Shown here: piece by piece, positions 54,130 through 64,000 of the stretch | Numbering within the stretch: position 1 is the first letter of the stretch | Layout of the letters: each line of letters starts with the position of its first letter | Assembly (NCBI GenBank): GCA_921293015.1 | Contig: OV121092.1 | Span: 15,010,001 to 15,074,000, forward strand | Direction of reading: 5' to 3' | DNA length: 64,000 nucleotides | DNA from: Phorcus lineatus | Lineage: Eukaryota; Mollusca; Gastropoda; Trochida; Trochidae | Made by a program: the position numbers and the translations under genes | The notes under the pieces: model-generated | Told to the model about the DNA's origin: nothing | Databases searched by the model: none | The model's input: only the letters and a program-made list of their open reading frames with translations

Positions 54130-54330
54130 CTATAAAAGAAAGCATTTTACTTTAGTGCACTTGAGTGCTTTCGTTTAAAACAGAAATGAACTTGGTGTTG
54201 TTAAGAACCCAAGAGTTTGATGTTTATAGCATGTTGTTTGATTGTTTGTGAAACCAAACCTTCAAGAGGTTAGAACTTTTGGAACGAGATTGCTAGCAAA
54301 CTTACATTTGTAATACAACAATATATGAAT
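54130..54330 (+). repeat. Module G copy after the insertions
   Basis: GAAAGCATTTTACTTTAGTG, GAACTTGGTGTTGTTAAGAA and ATGTTTATAGCATGTTGTT; aligns with 40980-41130. Confidence 0.7.
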
Positions 54331-54529
54331 GTATATTTATATCGTTTACATAATGATCAACATCGATGATGTCGCATTTTCTTTCATTTTGAATCACATG
54401 TTGTATGGGAGCGGTGTTAAAATAAGCCCTTCAGCTTGTTCACCAATTCCAATTCAATTTTCTTGAATAAAATATGTTTAAATCACAATATATAATCTTT
54501 CAATTTATGTCATATTTTAAACATTGGGT

Positions 54530-54910
54530 AACAACAATAATAACATGTTTTTGGCACAAAATACATACAAATAGCTTTAAAACTGAACTTAAAGGAATTC
54601 CAAAGTTCTTCTTTCAAACTTTTTAAACAGATGAACAAATCCAAGGTGTGCAGCTGCAGTATCAAATTCTAAATCAATGCTTTCGTGTATAGGAATTGGA
54701 GAAAGGGTATTGGAGGCATTAATTTCATGCTCTGCCTTTTCAGATGTGCAAGAAAGTCTACAACAGGATATACGAGATGTTTCTGCAGAACCCAATTATC
54801 TTTATCAAGGTGGCATTATTGCTTGTGGCACAACTTCTGCATCAGCCGGGCCTCTAATGATTGGTAAATCATTGATTTGGCCTCTGGTTATATATCTCAT
54901 CAAATTGCTC
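54530..54910 (+). repeat. Module C copy 3, best exon-like copy
   Basis: Most complete copy. After a pyrimidine-rich CTGCCTTTTCAG (AG near 54744) two frames are open. One reads …DVQESLQQDIRDVSAEPNYL… to ATGATTG|GTAAAT, a plausible phase 1-1 exon with a donor near 54862. The other reads MCKKVYNRIYEMFLQ then a hydrophobic tail and stops at GGCCTCTAA. The 41.4-kb copy keeps part of the first frame, the 31.6-kb copy part of the second. I cannot choose, and recognise neither protein. Confidence 0.5.
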
Positions 54911-56430
54911 GATCGAGAGTACTCAAAACATATTTTGGCAAAAAGGCATCCTTTTCTTACTTGCAAATATATAAATATTTAATGACAGATTGTGATAATC
55001 TTTAATGATATCAGGTTTTATTAAATTGATGTAAAAGGTGCAAAAGTTAATAGATTTTATCATGTTGTAACTATTACATCCATTTAAACATATTCAGTTA
55101 ACCAAGATTAGACTGAATGGAAGAGAATTTGATTTAACACTTGTAACCATCACTCAAAAATAGGCAAAATTAGTTAGGATGACAATATACATGCATTATT
55201 AGCCAAAACAACTAATGTTATTACAGCCAAACTTTCTGTGTTGGAAGACCTTATTGAGGAATGAAGAAACTGAACTCTTGGGCAAAATCGATTATTGCAT
55301 TGGGGGCCCAGATCGAACCCCAAATTTTGAAAATTATTTTTTTTTTCAAAATTCACGTAGCGACCTGAAAGTTTTTTGAAAGATGCGCACAAAAAAATCT
55401 TGAAAAGAATTAAACCATGAGTAAGTCACGTGGTCTCGGTGGCGTTTTGAATTTTCGGAAGTTTTTTACCTCATGTATATTTGAGGGATCAGTTCTCTGC
55501 TAATACTTGCAGTAGAGAGCCGATACTAAGACATTACCCGATAACAAATTGGTCTCAGAAATGGCGAATTCTCAATACGTTTTCCTCAGCGACCATTCAA
55601 AGTTATCAAAAATCGTAAACTTCTATGGCAGATTATTAAAAAAACTACCCGTCGAATGTCATGACTTTTGCATTGGAGTAGGACATGAATAAGGTCTTGA
55701 AGAATCAAGAATAAAACCGGTCGTTTCTATTCACAAGAAAGTCATAACTCATTAACAACAGTCCAATCAGAATTGTTTAATACCCCATTAGACAGACAAA
55801 AGAATATGGAACCTGGAAAGTGCTAAATTGGTTCAGTTATGTCCAGTAAGAAGTATAAACTGACCTTTTAAATTCATCTTTCATTTTGAACTGATATAAT
55901 AAAGGGGAGTAACTCTCAACTTTAGGGATTCAAAATTTCGACTTCTTCATATTTATAAGACCGTTTTTCGATTATGATTGAAAACAAATATCTTTTAGCA
56001 TTTAAGGGATGAAGATACAAGTTTAGCGAGATAATTTACATCTCAAGGTATACACTGGCAAATTAGAATTTATGTTACAATAGAGCAACACACTGAGCTG
56101 AATCCGTTTGTCCTTTGCGACTATATTTTTATGTTATGTTTACAACCATCATACATCAAAATATCAAATTGAAACCGTTAGATCAGGTTCCTCGGTAACA
56201 TATAGGTCAAGGAGGAAAAAAACAAGCTCCACTGTCAATGTCAGATATAAGATATTTTCTTCTTTCAAAGTTTAAGATATAGAATGGCCTTCTCCAAAAT
56301 AGAAAAGCTCACACTTTAACATTAGGAAGCAGCTAGTCTTCATCACTTGAGCATGTATAACCTTTCCGTCTATTTGTCAATATTTTCTTACTGCATGACG
56401 ATGATGGTTATTTACTTATATTGAGAATAC
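54911..56430. other. No gene seen
   Basis: Contains AAAGGGGAGTAACTCTCAAC near 55902, a string type common in molluscan repeats, and a weak module F match near 56145-56185 (CATCATACATCAAAATATC). Nothing coding is supported. Confidence 0.45.
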
Positions 56431-56595
56431 ATAGACGATATTTGACATTTCTCGTCGAATACCATGGATATCTCATCGAGTGAAGTAGAAAATTACATTT
56501 TCACTAGTGGCGTAGCTACGAGTGTAAATTTATGATTTTCTACTTCACGAGATGAGATATTCATGTTAGTCGACGAGAAATGTCAAATGTTCTAT
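56431..56595. repeat. Hairpin element, copy 2 (about 80-bp arms)
   Basis: ATAGACGATATTTGACATTT … CTCATCGAGTGAAGTAGAAA on the left mirrors TTTCTACTTCACGAGATGAG … CGAGAAATGTCAAATGTTCT on the right, around the near-palindromic centre CGTAGCTACG. Same family as 45408-45529 but better preserved, hence younger or more recently homogenised. Confidence 0.82.
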
Positions 56596-56609
56596 TTATT
56601 ATGTTTCCC

Positions 56610-56830
56610 AAAACCCCGTAAATGACCCTAACTAATTGAATTGAGAAGCTAAAACGCTTCGCTAGCGAGGCTGTTGCATGACGTCATTCAATTGTTTCAT
56701 GACGTCACATACGACGTCATATGATTGTTGCATCATTTTACAGAGTAGAATACCATTTTTATTTCACTCAGTGAAAATACGGGTTTTATTCTAACCGATA
56801 AATGGCATATTTCACCATTCGAAATATGAT
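56610..56830. other. TGACGTCA-rich flank of hairpin 2
   Basis: GCATGACGTCATTC, TTTCATGACGTCACATACGACGTCATATG within 60 bp: three palindromic TGACGTCA/TACGACGTCA sites. Similar clusters lie at 21865, 30959, 43630, 45625 and 51297. They could bind CREB/ATF-type factors, or simply be a shared mobile-element feature. Confidence 0.4.
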
Positions 56831-59800
56831 AATAGCCACCTTATAGCATTACTTGGATCATCCATCAACGTCCTTCCTCAGATAATGATTGTTGTTAGAC
56901 AGTGTCCACAAAATGCATGGTAATCAATCGTTGAGAAGCCTTTGGGCATGTTCTTAAGAGTAAAAATATATCCCAAAAAAAACTCTTGAAATGAAGAATT
57001 ACCAATTCCAAAATGTAATATACATTTCATTCAAACACTAAGATAAAGTGGATGATGGAAATCGACTATGTGGTTTTGCTTCATAACGTAAGCCTTTGTC
57101 GAGGGCAAATGGAAGTATTGTAGAAAGGGACTGTACTGAAAATTTTAAAAAAAGGTTTGTTGGGTAGTCAGTAAAATATTAAAAAGATTTTCACTCGTAA
57201 TACACTATTTAAAGTTTAAATGATATGTTAACTTCTTAAAGATAATTCTAGACTGAAACTACCCTTACTCATTCACAGGAACGGGTGTCACTTATACTTT
57301 TTATGAAGACCTAGGTGATGAAAACTGCCAATTTCCATTACGAGATACTGTACATTCCAAAGTAGACATATCAAAAAGCATTTCAAACTAGACATTATAA
57401 AAAGTTAAAGGTTTTTTTAATAAAAGGGTTTTTGTCCTCTAACAAAGGTTTTTTCGGTTCTAAAGGTTTGAGTTCGAATCTTCGGCACTTCATAATGAAA
57501 TGAGTTGATTAGGGACGTTTTCTTGCTTGGCGCTGTCCAATATTGAGGACACATAACGAACAGTGTCTAAATCAATTTAAGAATAATGCAATATTTTATT
57601 ATCTTTCAGATACAAATTATGAAAAATGATTCACAAAATGGTGATTGTTTCAACTAATGTTCACAAATATATACTAGTTTTCGATTAAAAGTTCATTGAG
57701 ATATCTTTTAGTACTTTAATGACAAATAAGCATCTGCCTTCTCGCTGAATTTAACTCATATCAAACCTGAATAGGATAAACAACATGTAATACAATACTT
57801 AAGTAGATGGCGTTTTTAAGAGATATACATTTAACTCACATCAGAAGACAAAGAACGCAGAAAGTTCTTGAAAGCTATACATTAAACAGTTATCAGAAAG
57901 CTCGTTTAAAACGCATGTAGTAAAGTTTTTCCATTGCTCTGTGCGCCTTCTGGTAACCCACTTAACACGATAATTTCTATCACACTTAGATAACATCTAT
58001 CACTTGATGTATTTTTATTCCTGTTTTTCGTCAATAAGACCAACATTGGAGGAGAATTATCGAAAAGTTTGATGGGATGCATTCTGATAATTTAGACTTC
58101 TAAATTTACTAATTGTTATGGTGGCATAGTATGATGGTATATGAAATATTTTGGTTGGCAAATTCGGTATATAAAAGTTATGAGAAAAAAGAGTTATTAT
58201 TTGTCCTAAACATCACGTGCAACTCTTAGATTTTGTATCAAACTTACTATTTACTTTTAAAATACTTCTTATACGTTCTTTCTGAAAAAAACAACGAATA
58301 TTTGAGTAAACATTAATAGGAGACTCAAAGAAACAGTTCTTTAGTAGTTGAATTCAAATCAAAATTTGCTTTTAAAGGAGTTATGTTAGGTAAATATATT
58401 ATTAACAGACTGTGTGTCAGACTATGTTCATATAAAGTTTGAGTAAGCTGATTGTTCATATCAGACCATGATTATGAAGTTTATATACAATTTACCTGCA
58501 GTTTTTATCAGCTTTCTTGCATAAGGGTGCATGAGTTTTGTGGGAACAGAGATCTAGAAGCTTTTGAATGGAAGGTTACAAGGAAGGAGAGAAACAGTTT
58601 TACGGTAACAAGTGACAACTTAATGCATGGAGATGATAAGATTTGTATCGATAAACTAAAAACTACCATCATAAATAATATGATATTATAAAACATCTAT
58701 TTTATACGCGTATGTTCTTTCTTGGTTTTATATAGTGTTAACTGCAAACCTTCCAAACCGAACTCTTTATCATTGTACAGCTTATTTATAGGACAATGAT
58801 GTTTTCCTATCTATAACTTGATAAAGATATTGCTTTGTGCGTCGTTGAATGCGTTGGGATATAAATCAAATCGGTTTTGTTTTTAAAATGGAGGATCTAT
58901 GAGGTAACAATCTCGCCTATCACGCGAGAATTTGTGAGAATCACGCGATAACGAGATTTACTTATCGGCACTTCAGGTAGTTAAGTATTCTAACAGGTGC
59001 TAAAGATATCAACATTATTTTCGACGTTTTTCCTCTTGTTACACCTGACTTTTTGCTTGTTTATCTCAGAAATTGATACCTGTTGAAGTTAAAGAAAGAT
59101 TGTGTATGACTTTCGGTACAGAAACAATTTGTTGTCTGGGAAGATGCTGAGAATTTCTGTTCTAACCAAACAACATGTTGTTGTTTATCTATTTGTCTGG
59201 TGAAATTGAGTCATTTCGAACAGCAAGATTGTGTTTAATCTCTTAGAGGCAGTTACAAGGAACACGGGAGTGCTCAGGAAAGATTATGCTTTACTTCCAC
59301 TATTAAACAGATTCATTAAAAAGTTGTTTCAAAGATTTAATTTTTGGAAATTTGCTTTCTACCGAGTGTATATCTAATTCATATCTTTACCTATAGTCTC
59401 TGAATAATGCTATGTTTCGTCTTTAGCAATAACACTGACTTGATTCAACCTACGTTACATCATAAGTATTCATGTATTATTTTGGAGATTTTAGTTCTTC
59501 CCTTCCTTGAAAAAACTTCCCGTGTTGTAATCAGTCATGATCATTGTCTCTTTAATGATTGGAGGGTGACGACAATAATTTAGGAAATACAACTTGTTTA
59601 TTCTCTTAAGGCGACGTTTCTTCAGAGATTCTAACGTAGTTGTCAAAAAATGAACAGTGTGACCCTATGCCACAGACTCGCACAGCTTTCCTCTCAAATA
59701 TCTCGTTAAAATGTCCTCCTTTAAGGTAAACAGAAATTAATCGCCATTGAACTGAGGGTCAATAAATTTGATTGCTACTCGCTTGACGTCACGCTGGTAA

Positions 59801-61478
59801 ATTGCCAAAATCGTAATTTACTATTGAAATGGGACCTTTTTGAATAACATAGATATTCTTACGATACGGTTAAAAGAATATTTATTTTCTCACACCATCA
59901 TTTCTGTCTAATCTATGAGGATAGACAAATTAAAGGGTCACAGAGTGTGTTGTTGGAGTCAAATATGTCAAACTTCATAAATGGTTTTATCTTATCGAGA
60001 AGAGATGGTTTGTTCTAAAAAACAGCATCTAAGTGCTTAAAGGTTCAGTAAAGGGACCATAAACAGGTTATAGTTGTGATTTGTGATCGAAAACCGGACA
60101 ATGGCGCGCGTCAATGACTCAAACGTACTTTTTAAAACTGATTTGTAAACAGAAGACACAAAGACAAATATTGATTGGTAGTGTTTAGTAAGTCATTTAA
60201 GTAATATATATGTAAATTGAAAGCAGAATCTCGACTTTCTGGCATTTATATGGCCGTTTTTCATAAATCTTTGAAAACAAGTAAATATCATAGTTTCGGC
60301 ATTTTTGCTATTAATATGTAACTTTAGAGGGGCGATTTGAACTTAACTTAGCACTTATAGTATTTTGGCTTATTTCAGCAACAGAAAAAAAATCAAATAT
60401 ACTCTGTGTCACTTCAAAAATCATGTGAAATTTCAATTTTTCTGCCTTAATCGTCGAGATTACCATTGTATTTATCCAAAAAAATGTAAGATATCTTTTT
60501 TTACTTAACACAATTTCGGAATTGAATATGACATACTCCCAACTAAATAAATCGACTTCATAGACAAGTATACACGGTTTCTTGGCGGAAACTAAGCTAT
60601 CGATAAATTGTAAAATTCACATACTAATAATGAAGTGATAAAGTCAAGTCAAGAACTCAAGAAATAAATTCAATGCGTTTCAGTTAATATAAAGCTATAT
60701 AGCAGATTTTTGGCTCTTTAAAGTCATATCGGGGCATGTGCACTCACTTAAGCTTTCTATCGATTAAATCACATATTGATAAGCTTACTGAATATTGATG
60801 ATAGCGTTAGTTAGGGCTGATTTCATGCGACGTTGTTCTGTTAGTTTCTTAAGTGTAGTTTATTGCCATTTTGTTTATTGTCCACGTTTTCAAATATATT
60901 GTGGTAGATCACCTGGATACGAATTGCTAGTAATTTCGTTATATGTGCATCATCAATAACGACAATAAGTTATTCATCTTTGCGTAATATTGTATGCGTC
61001 AGTGCATGTAATAACTGATTGACTGCACTGTATGAAATCATGAATTTTCGATGAAATATAAGAAACGTGGTTGAGGGGTAATAAACCGACAAGAGTTACT
61101 CCCCTTTGTGCATCTTAGAAGAGAATACAAACGGTTATGAAGTGACTGAGGTTTTGAGAACAGATTAATAAAGTGGGTAATACAGCAAACTATTTTACAC
61201 TTAATTACGCAAAAGAAGATCAAAATATTATGAAAGTGAGAAAAAGCGTTATGGAAACAGCATATACATTGTAAACCCGCAGGTATTTTTTTTTTACTTC
61301 AATCCAAAATATATTTAAAAAATTCAAAATAAATCTAATTCAATCAACATGTATAGTTAGTTCATTTAGTGAAATATGACATATTCGTTTTATTTAATAA
61401 TAATGTTTTTCGATGTATTACAAAATGTTTAAATATCCATTGACGTATACTTTATCATTGGAGAATTGACGTCTAGGA
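56831..61478. other. No gene seen
   Basis: 4.6 kb of AT-rich DNA in which I recognise none of the array modules. Short items only: GAGTTCGAATCTTCGGC near 57469 (B-box-like, no A-box), a repeated ATCACGCGA near 58919 and 58942, and GAGTTACTCCCCTTTG near 61094. Confidence 0.5.
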
Positions 61479-61578
61479 ATGATGTCATATGAATGACTTC
61501 ATCATTGATGTCATACGATTGTAAATGTCAATGATGTCATATGAATGACTTAATCATTGATGTCATATGATTGAAAGT
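61479..61578 (+). repeat. 51-bp tandem duplication
   Basis: AATGATGTCATATGAATGAC… starts at 61479 and again at 61530, differing at a few bases. Each unit holds two TGATGTCAT motifs. Confidence 0.85.
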
Positions 61579-61689
61579 ATTAATCACTGTAGAAAAATAT
61601 ATTTTCCAAAATTGAACATGAATTTGTAAGAAGTCATCTACTTCAGGGAAAAGATTCATTTTATTTAAACTAAAAAGTGCAGGGTTGCA

Positions 61690-61990
61690 TCTAGAAAATA
61701 TAAAAATGTGGGGGATTACCCCCTCTCATATGAACAAAAGGGGGGCACGAATGTTTTCAATGGGGGAACGGGCGGCAATAAAATTGACAAAGATATTAGA
61801 GAATTAACTACAAATTATGATCATTCTACGCCAAGTTTCAAAGAGTTTTAGTTCTGATCCGGGGTCAAAATTCTACGATGAGCCAAGAATTAAACAGAAT
61901 ATATTGAAAACCTATCAAAGCACAATTGCAGAGAATGATATTCTTTTCAACGAGTTAGACCATTCTAGACCGGAAACGAAATTCTAAGAT
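61690..61990. other. GC-skewed patch, possible repeat fragment
   Basis: GGGGGATTACCCCC (61711), AAGGGGGGCACG and AATGGGGGAACGGGCGGC stand out from the AT-rich flanks. No frame is open. Probably a dispersed repeat; family unknown. Confidence 0.3.
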
Positions 61991-62237
61991 AGATTGGCCA
62001 AAAATGACGCAGACGCTCATTCTTCTATATGCCAATTTGCAGTTTTCTAGTTTCGATACAGAAAAGAAAATCCCAGACGCACACGTTACTTCAAACCACC
62101 ACCAAGTTGCCTTATCTCCATCTATAGTGCTCATGAAAATGTTAATAAAATGGTTTTTTTGGCCATTATTTCAATTTGTAAAGCATGACTGACAAAACAA
62201 TTTTCCAACTTTCTTTCGAAACATGCCCCCTAAAAAA

Positions 62238-62293
62238 TAGTGAGTTATTGTTTAACGCCGCTTGGGCAATATTTCAGCCATTCGCGGCGACCC
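62238..62293 (+). repeat. Fragment of a common molluscan interspersed repeat
   Basis: GTGAGTTATTGTTTAACGCC, GCTTGGGCAATATTTCAGCC and CGCGGCGACC match, from memory, the opening of a repeat abundant in gastropods and bivalves (GTGAGT…TTTTACGCCGC…CAGCAATATTCCAG…GGCGG). Only the first 55 bp are present. Confidence 0.6.
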
Positions 62294-63192
62294 TAAAAAA
62301 TAAATTTACAGGAGAGCAAACGAGTCATTTTAATACCTTCAAATAATTTCATGCCTAAATTTACGTATTAGATGCAAACTATAGTATGAAAAAGAATTGT
62401 ATCATATGACGGTCACGAAAACATGGTCGTTATATCTAAACGTGCTGTCAATTACTATTTTAGATATTTTTGTTCTCCACATAAATTTTGTAATTTGGAC
62501 ACCGCGCCAGATCCTTATTTGAAAGAGGTGTTAATACCAAATTTACAAATTTCAGGCTCCTTTGCGAATCACTTTTGGAGAAGTACTGTTTTATAAGATT
62601 TAAGAGAGAAAATGCAAGGTACATCCCCCCCCCCCAAAAAAATTTCGGGATGAAGAAGTCGAAGTTGTAAAAGATTTACTGTCCACGACCAGCGCCATAA
62701 GCAAATCTGACCTTTGTAAAGTACATAACTGGCAATTTTACAGCAAGGCCAGGCTAGCCTTTCTCTTGTCAGCAAGGCTTGATGTAAGCTTGTCACATCA
62801 AATTAAAGAGAAAACAAACAAAATGGAATTACTAGAATAATTTATTTTTTGCTGGTAGAAAAGGAGAATGAACAAGAGTTTGGATCTGCCTGCGAGATTT
62901 CAACAGGTGATTGAAGATATCACTTTGTAAACAGCTTAGGGGAGGTTGATGCAGAATTGCTTTCATCTCCATAATCTACCAAAGTTTTTTTTTGTTCTTT
63001 TTTTTTTGGTAATCCTCCAAATCGGTATGTGTAGCAGAAATACAGAAACTTATACATGCAATACTGTAGAACAGCCATGACAAAAGAAAGTTGTAAGAGA
63101 CGGAAACAAATTCGTGAATGATAAAACTGTCATGCCGTTTGCTATGACAAGGTCTTGAACACGGGAGTTTCAGTCTTTAAGTTAGAACTAGC
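62294..63192. other. No certain gene; possible minus-strand last exon
   Basis: Near 62710-62790 on the minus strand, a pyrimidine-rich stretch and AG precede a frame reading LTSSLADKRKASLALL and then a stop, in GC-richer DNA. This could be a terminal exon of the same gene as 63193-63420. A C-run at 62626-62636 and a T-run near 62984-63008 are simple repeats. Confidence 0.22.
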
Positions 63193-63420
63193 CTACAACA
63201 CTATCACTGACTTGTGCTTCTGCTTCCAAATTGGAGCTTGTAAATCCGAGCCAAGCCTCAGATTACTAGGGGGTGCAACAGGAGTTTGGGGTGACAAGGT
63301 TTCCGGGGTGCAAGGCTGGGTGGAGGGAGAGGGGGGGAGGGAGGCAGAGGGTAGAACTAACTTGTCCTGAAGGACATAAGCAGGGAACTTGGGGTATGAC
63401 CATGCCAGTCGGCAAGCTTC
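63193..63420 (-). other. Candidate proline/serine-rich coding exon
   Basis: The minus strand is open for 75 codons between a TGA at 63421-63423 and a TAG at 63193-63195, in the most GC-rich patch of the window. The peptide contains PAYVLQDKLVLPSASLPPSP and then further Thr/Ser/Pro-rich sequence (TPETLSPQTPVAPPSNL). Disordered linkers of signalling or cytoskeletal proteins look like this, but I do not recognise the protein. The plus strand is also open here, so GC content alone could explain the long frame. If real, other exons should lie beyond 64000. Confidence 0.3.
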
Positions 63421-63423
63421 TCA

Positions 63424-64000
63424 AACAAATTAATACATTCTCTTAAATTGAGGTAGAAATCTGATTAACACACTGTGTCCGACTTAGATTTGCTGTGCCA
63501 GTTTATGGCCATAAACTAAATTTTTTTCAGAATTAAACTCAAAAGTAACATCACCTGTTCCGAAACAATAAAATGTCCGATTGGATTCTAAAATTTGCTT
63601 AGAAACTAGAGGCCAAAGGCTCAAAAATCAAAACTCAACTTACTCCCACTTTCAAATACTGGCCATATGTGCAGTGAATCGAAAGAAGCTACCCTGAAAG
63701 ATATACAGGTAGTGCAATCGACCCACGCAACAACTGGGGAGTGAAGATGCAACAAGAGCTAGTACAAACAACAAACTAATGAGACAACAATCAACACTGG
63801 ATTCTGTAAACTCAAAACCTCTTTCTCCAAGACTTGGCTCGTAAAGTTATAATTTGTCCAGTATAACCAAAATAAGTTTTCAAGGGACGAGTTCATGGTA
63901 AAGTGAAATCCCTCAGTCATAAAATATAATGCATGTGAACCAGGCTGGCTAGGAAGGCAGGAAAGCAAATTTTGTTTCCTTGACGACTAGCCATGCAAGG
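63424..64000. other. No certain gene
   Basis: Moderately AT-rich. A 69-codon minus frame at 63759-63968 has no recognisable content. Confidence 0.4.

Larger units (their letters stand above)
43975..56830 (+). repeat. Duplicated unit 6, enlarged by insertions
   Basis: J 43975-44305, D 44425-44890, hairpin 45408-45529, K 46320-46890, B 46970-47275, H 47335-47670, N 47955-48060, G 48610-48840 and again 54130-54330, C 54530-54910, hairpin 56431-56595. Between the two G blocks two Penelope-like elements and one piggyBac-like element have been inserted. No host gene is supported. Confidence 0.7.

Noticed and set aside
41253-54795. Two similar minus-strand frames (MGS(A/T)ETS(R/N)ISCCRLS…) at 41.3-41.5 and 54.6-54.8 kb as a gene family
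   Set aside because: The similarity follows from DNA identity of module C copies; the frames run antisense to the splice-like signals and carry length changes.
57469-57490. SINE suggested by GAGTTCGAATCTTCGGC
   Set aside because: Isolated B-box-like string without A-box, tail or boundaries.

Overview
The window is AT-rich, intron- or intergenic-like DNA from a eukaryote, most likely a mollusc. The taxon call rests on repeats: a fragment at 62238-62293 matches from memory the start of a repeat common in gastropod and bivalve genomes, GGGAG(A)TAACTC-type motifs recur (22133, 55904, 61093), a stretch near 20520-20640 resembles a dispersed molluscan element, and Tc1, Penelope-like and piggyBac-like transposons sit beside long microsatellites. 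I see no complete host protein-coding gene, rRNA, tRNA or CRISPR array. Almost every short open frame is chance or transposon-derived.

Layout. 1-2610: two Tc1-like DNA transposons, one nearly readable (cut by the left window edge) and one old. 4396-7248: a 39-bp tandem repeat, then a large inverted repeat whose arms carry (CT)n/(AT)n and (GA)n runs around a 2-kb spacer. 7134-56830: the bulk of the window is a diverged higher-order duplication. The same modules (called A to M here) recur in the same order and strand in at least six units of about 5-9 kb. Module A, the clearest marker, lies at about 7.3, 13.4, 20.9, 27.3, 34.3 and 43.3 kb. Some modules have splice-acceptor-like or polyadenylation-like signals, which suggests an old tandem array of a gene now decayed, but no copy keeps a clear shared reading frame. 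A 139-bp near-perfect hairpin (21638-21776) and two related hairpins (45408-45529, 56431-56595) look like MITE or foldback elements.

The sixth unit has been opened by later insertions. Comparing 40530-41510 with 48610-54820 shows two head-to-tail 5'-truncated Penelope-like retroelements (48867-51485) and a 2004-bp piggyBac-type element (51730-53733) with 13-bp terminal inverted repeats and TTAA on both sides. The paralogous site near 40781 has a single TTAA. Both Penelope tails contain a hammerhead-ribozyme core whose stems differ in sequence yet still pair, which is the best-supported functional signal in the window. The second Penelope copy keeps a 478-codon frame with reverse transcriptase and GIY-YIG endonuclease motifs.

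56831-64000 is mostly featureless, with a 51-bp tandem duplication and a GC-richer patch at 62.6-63.4 kb that may hold exons of a minus-strand host gene continuing beyond the right edge.
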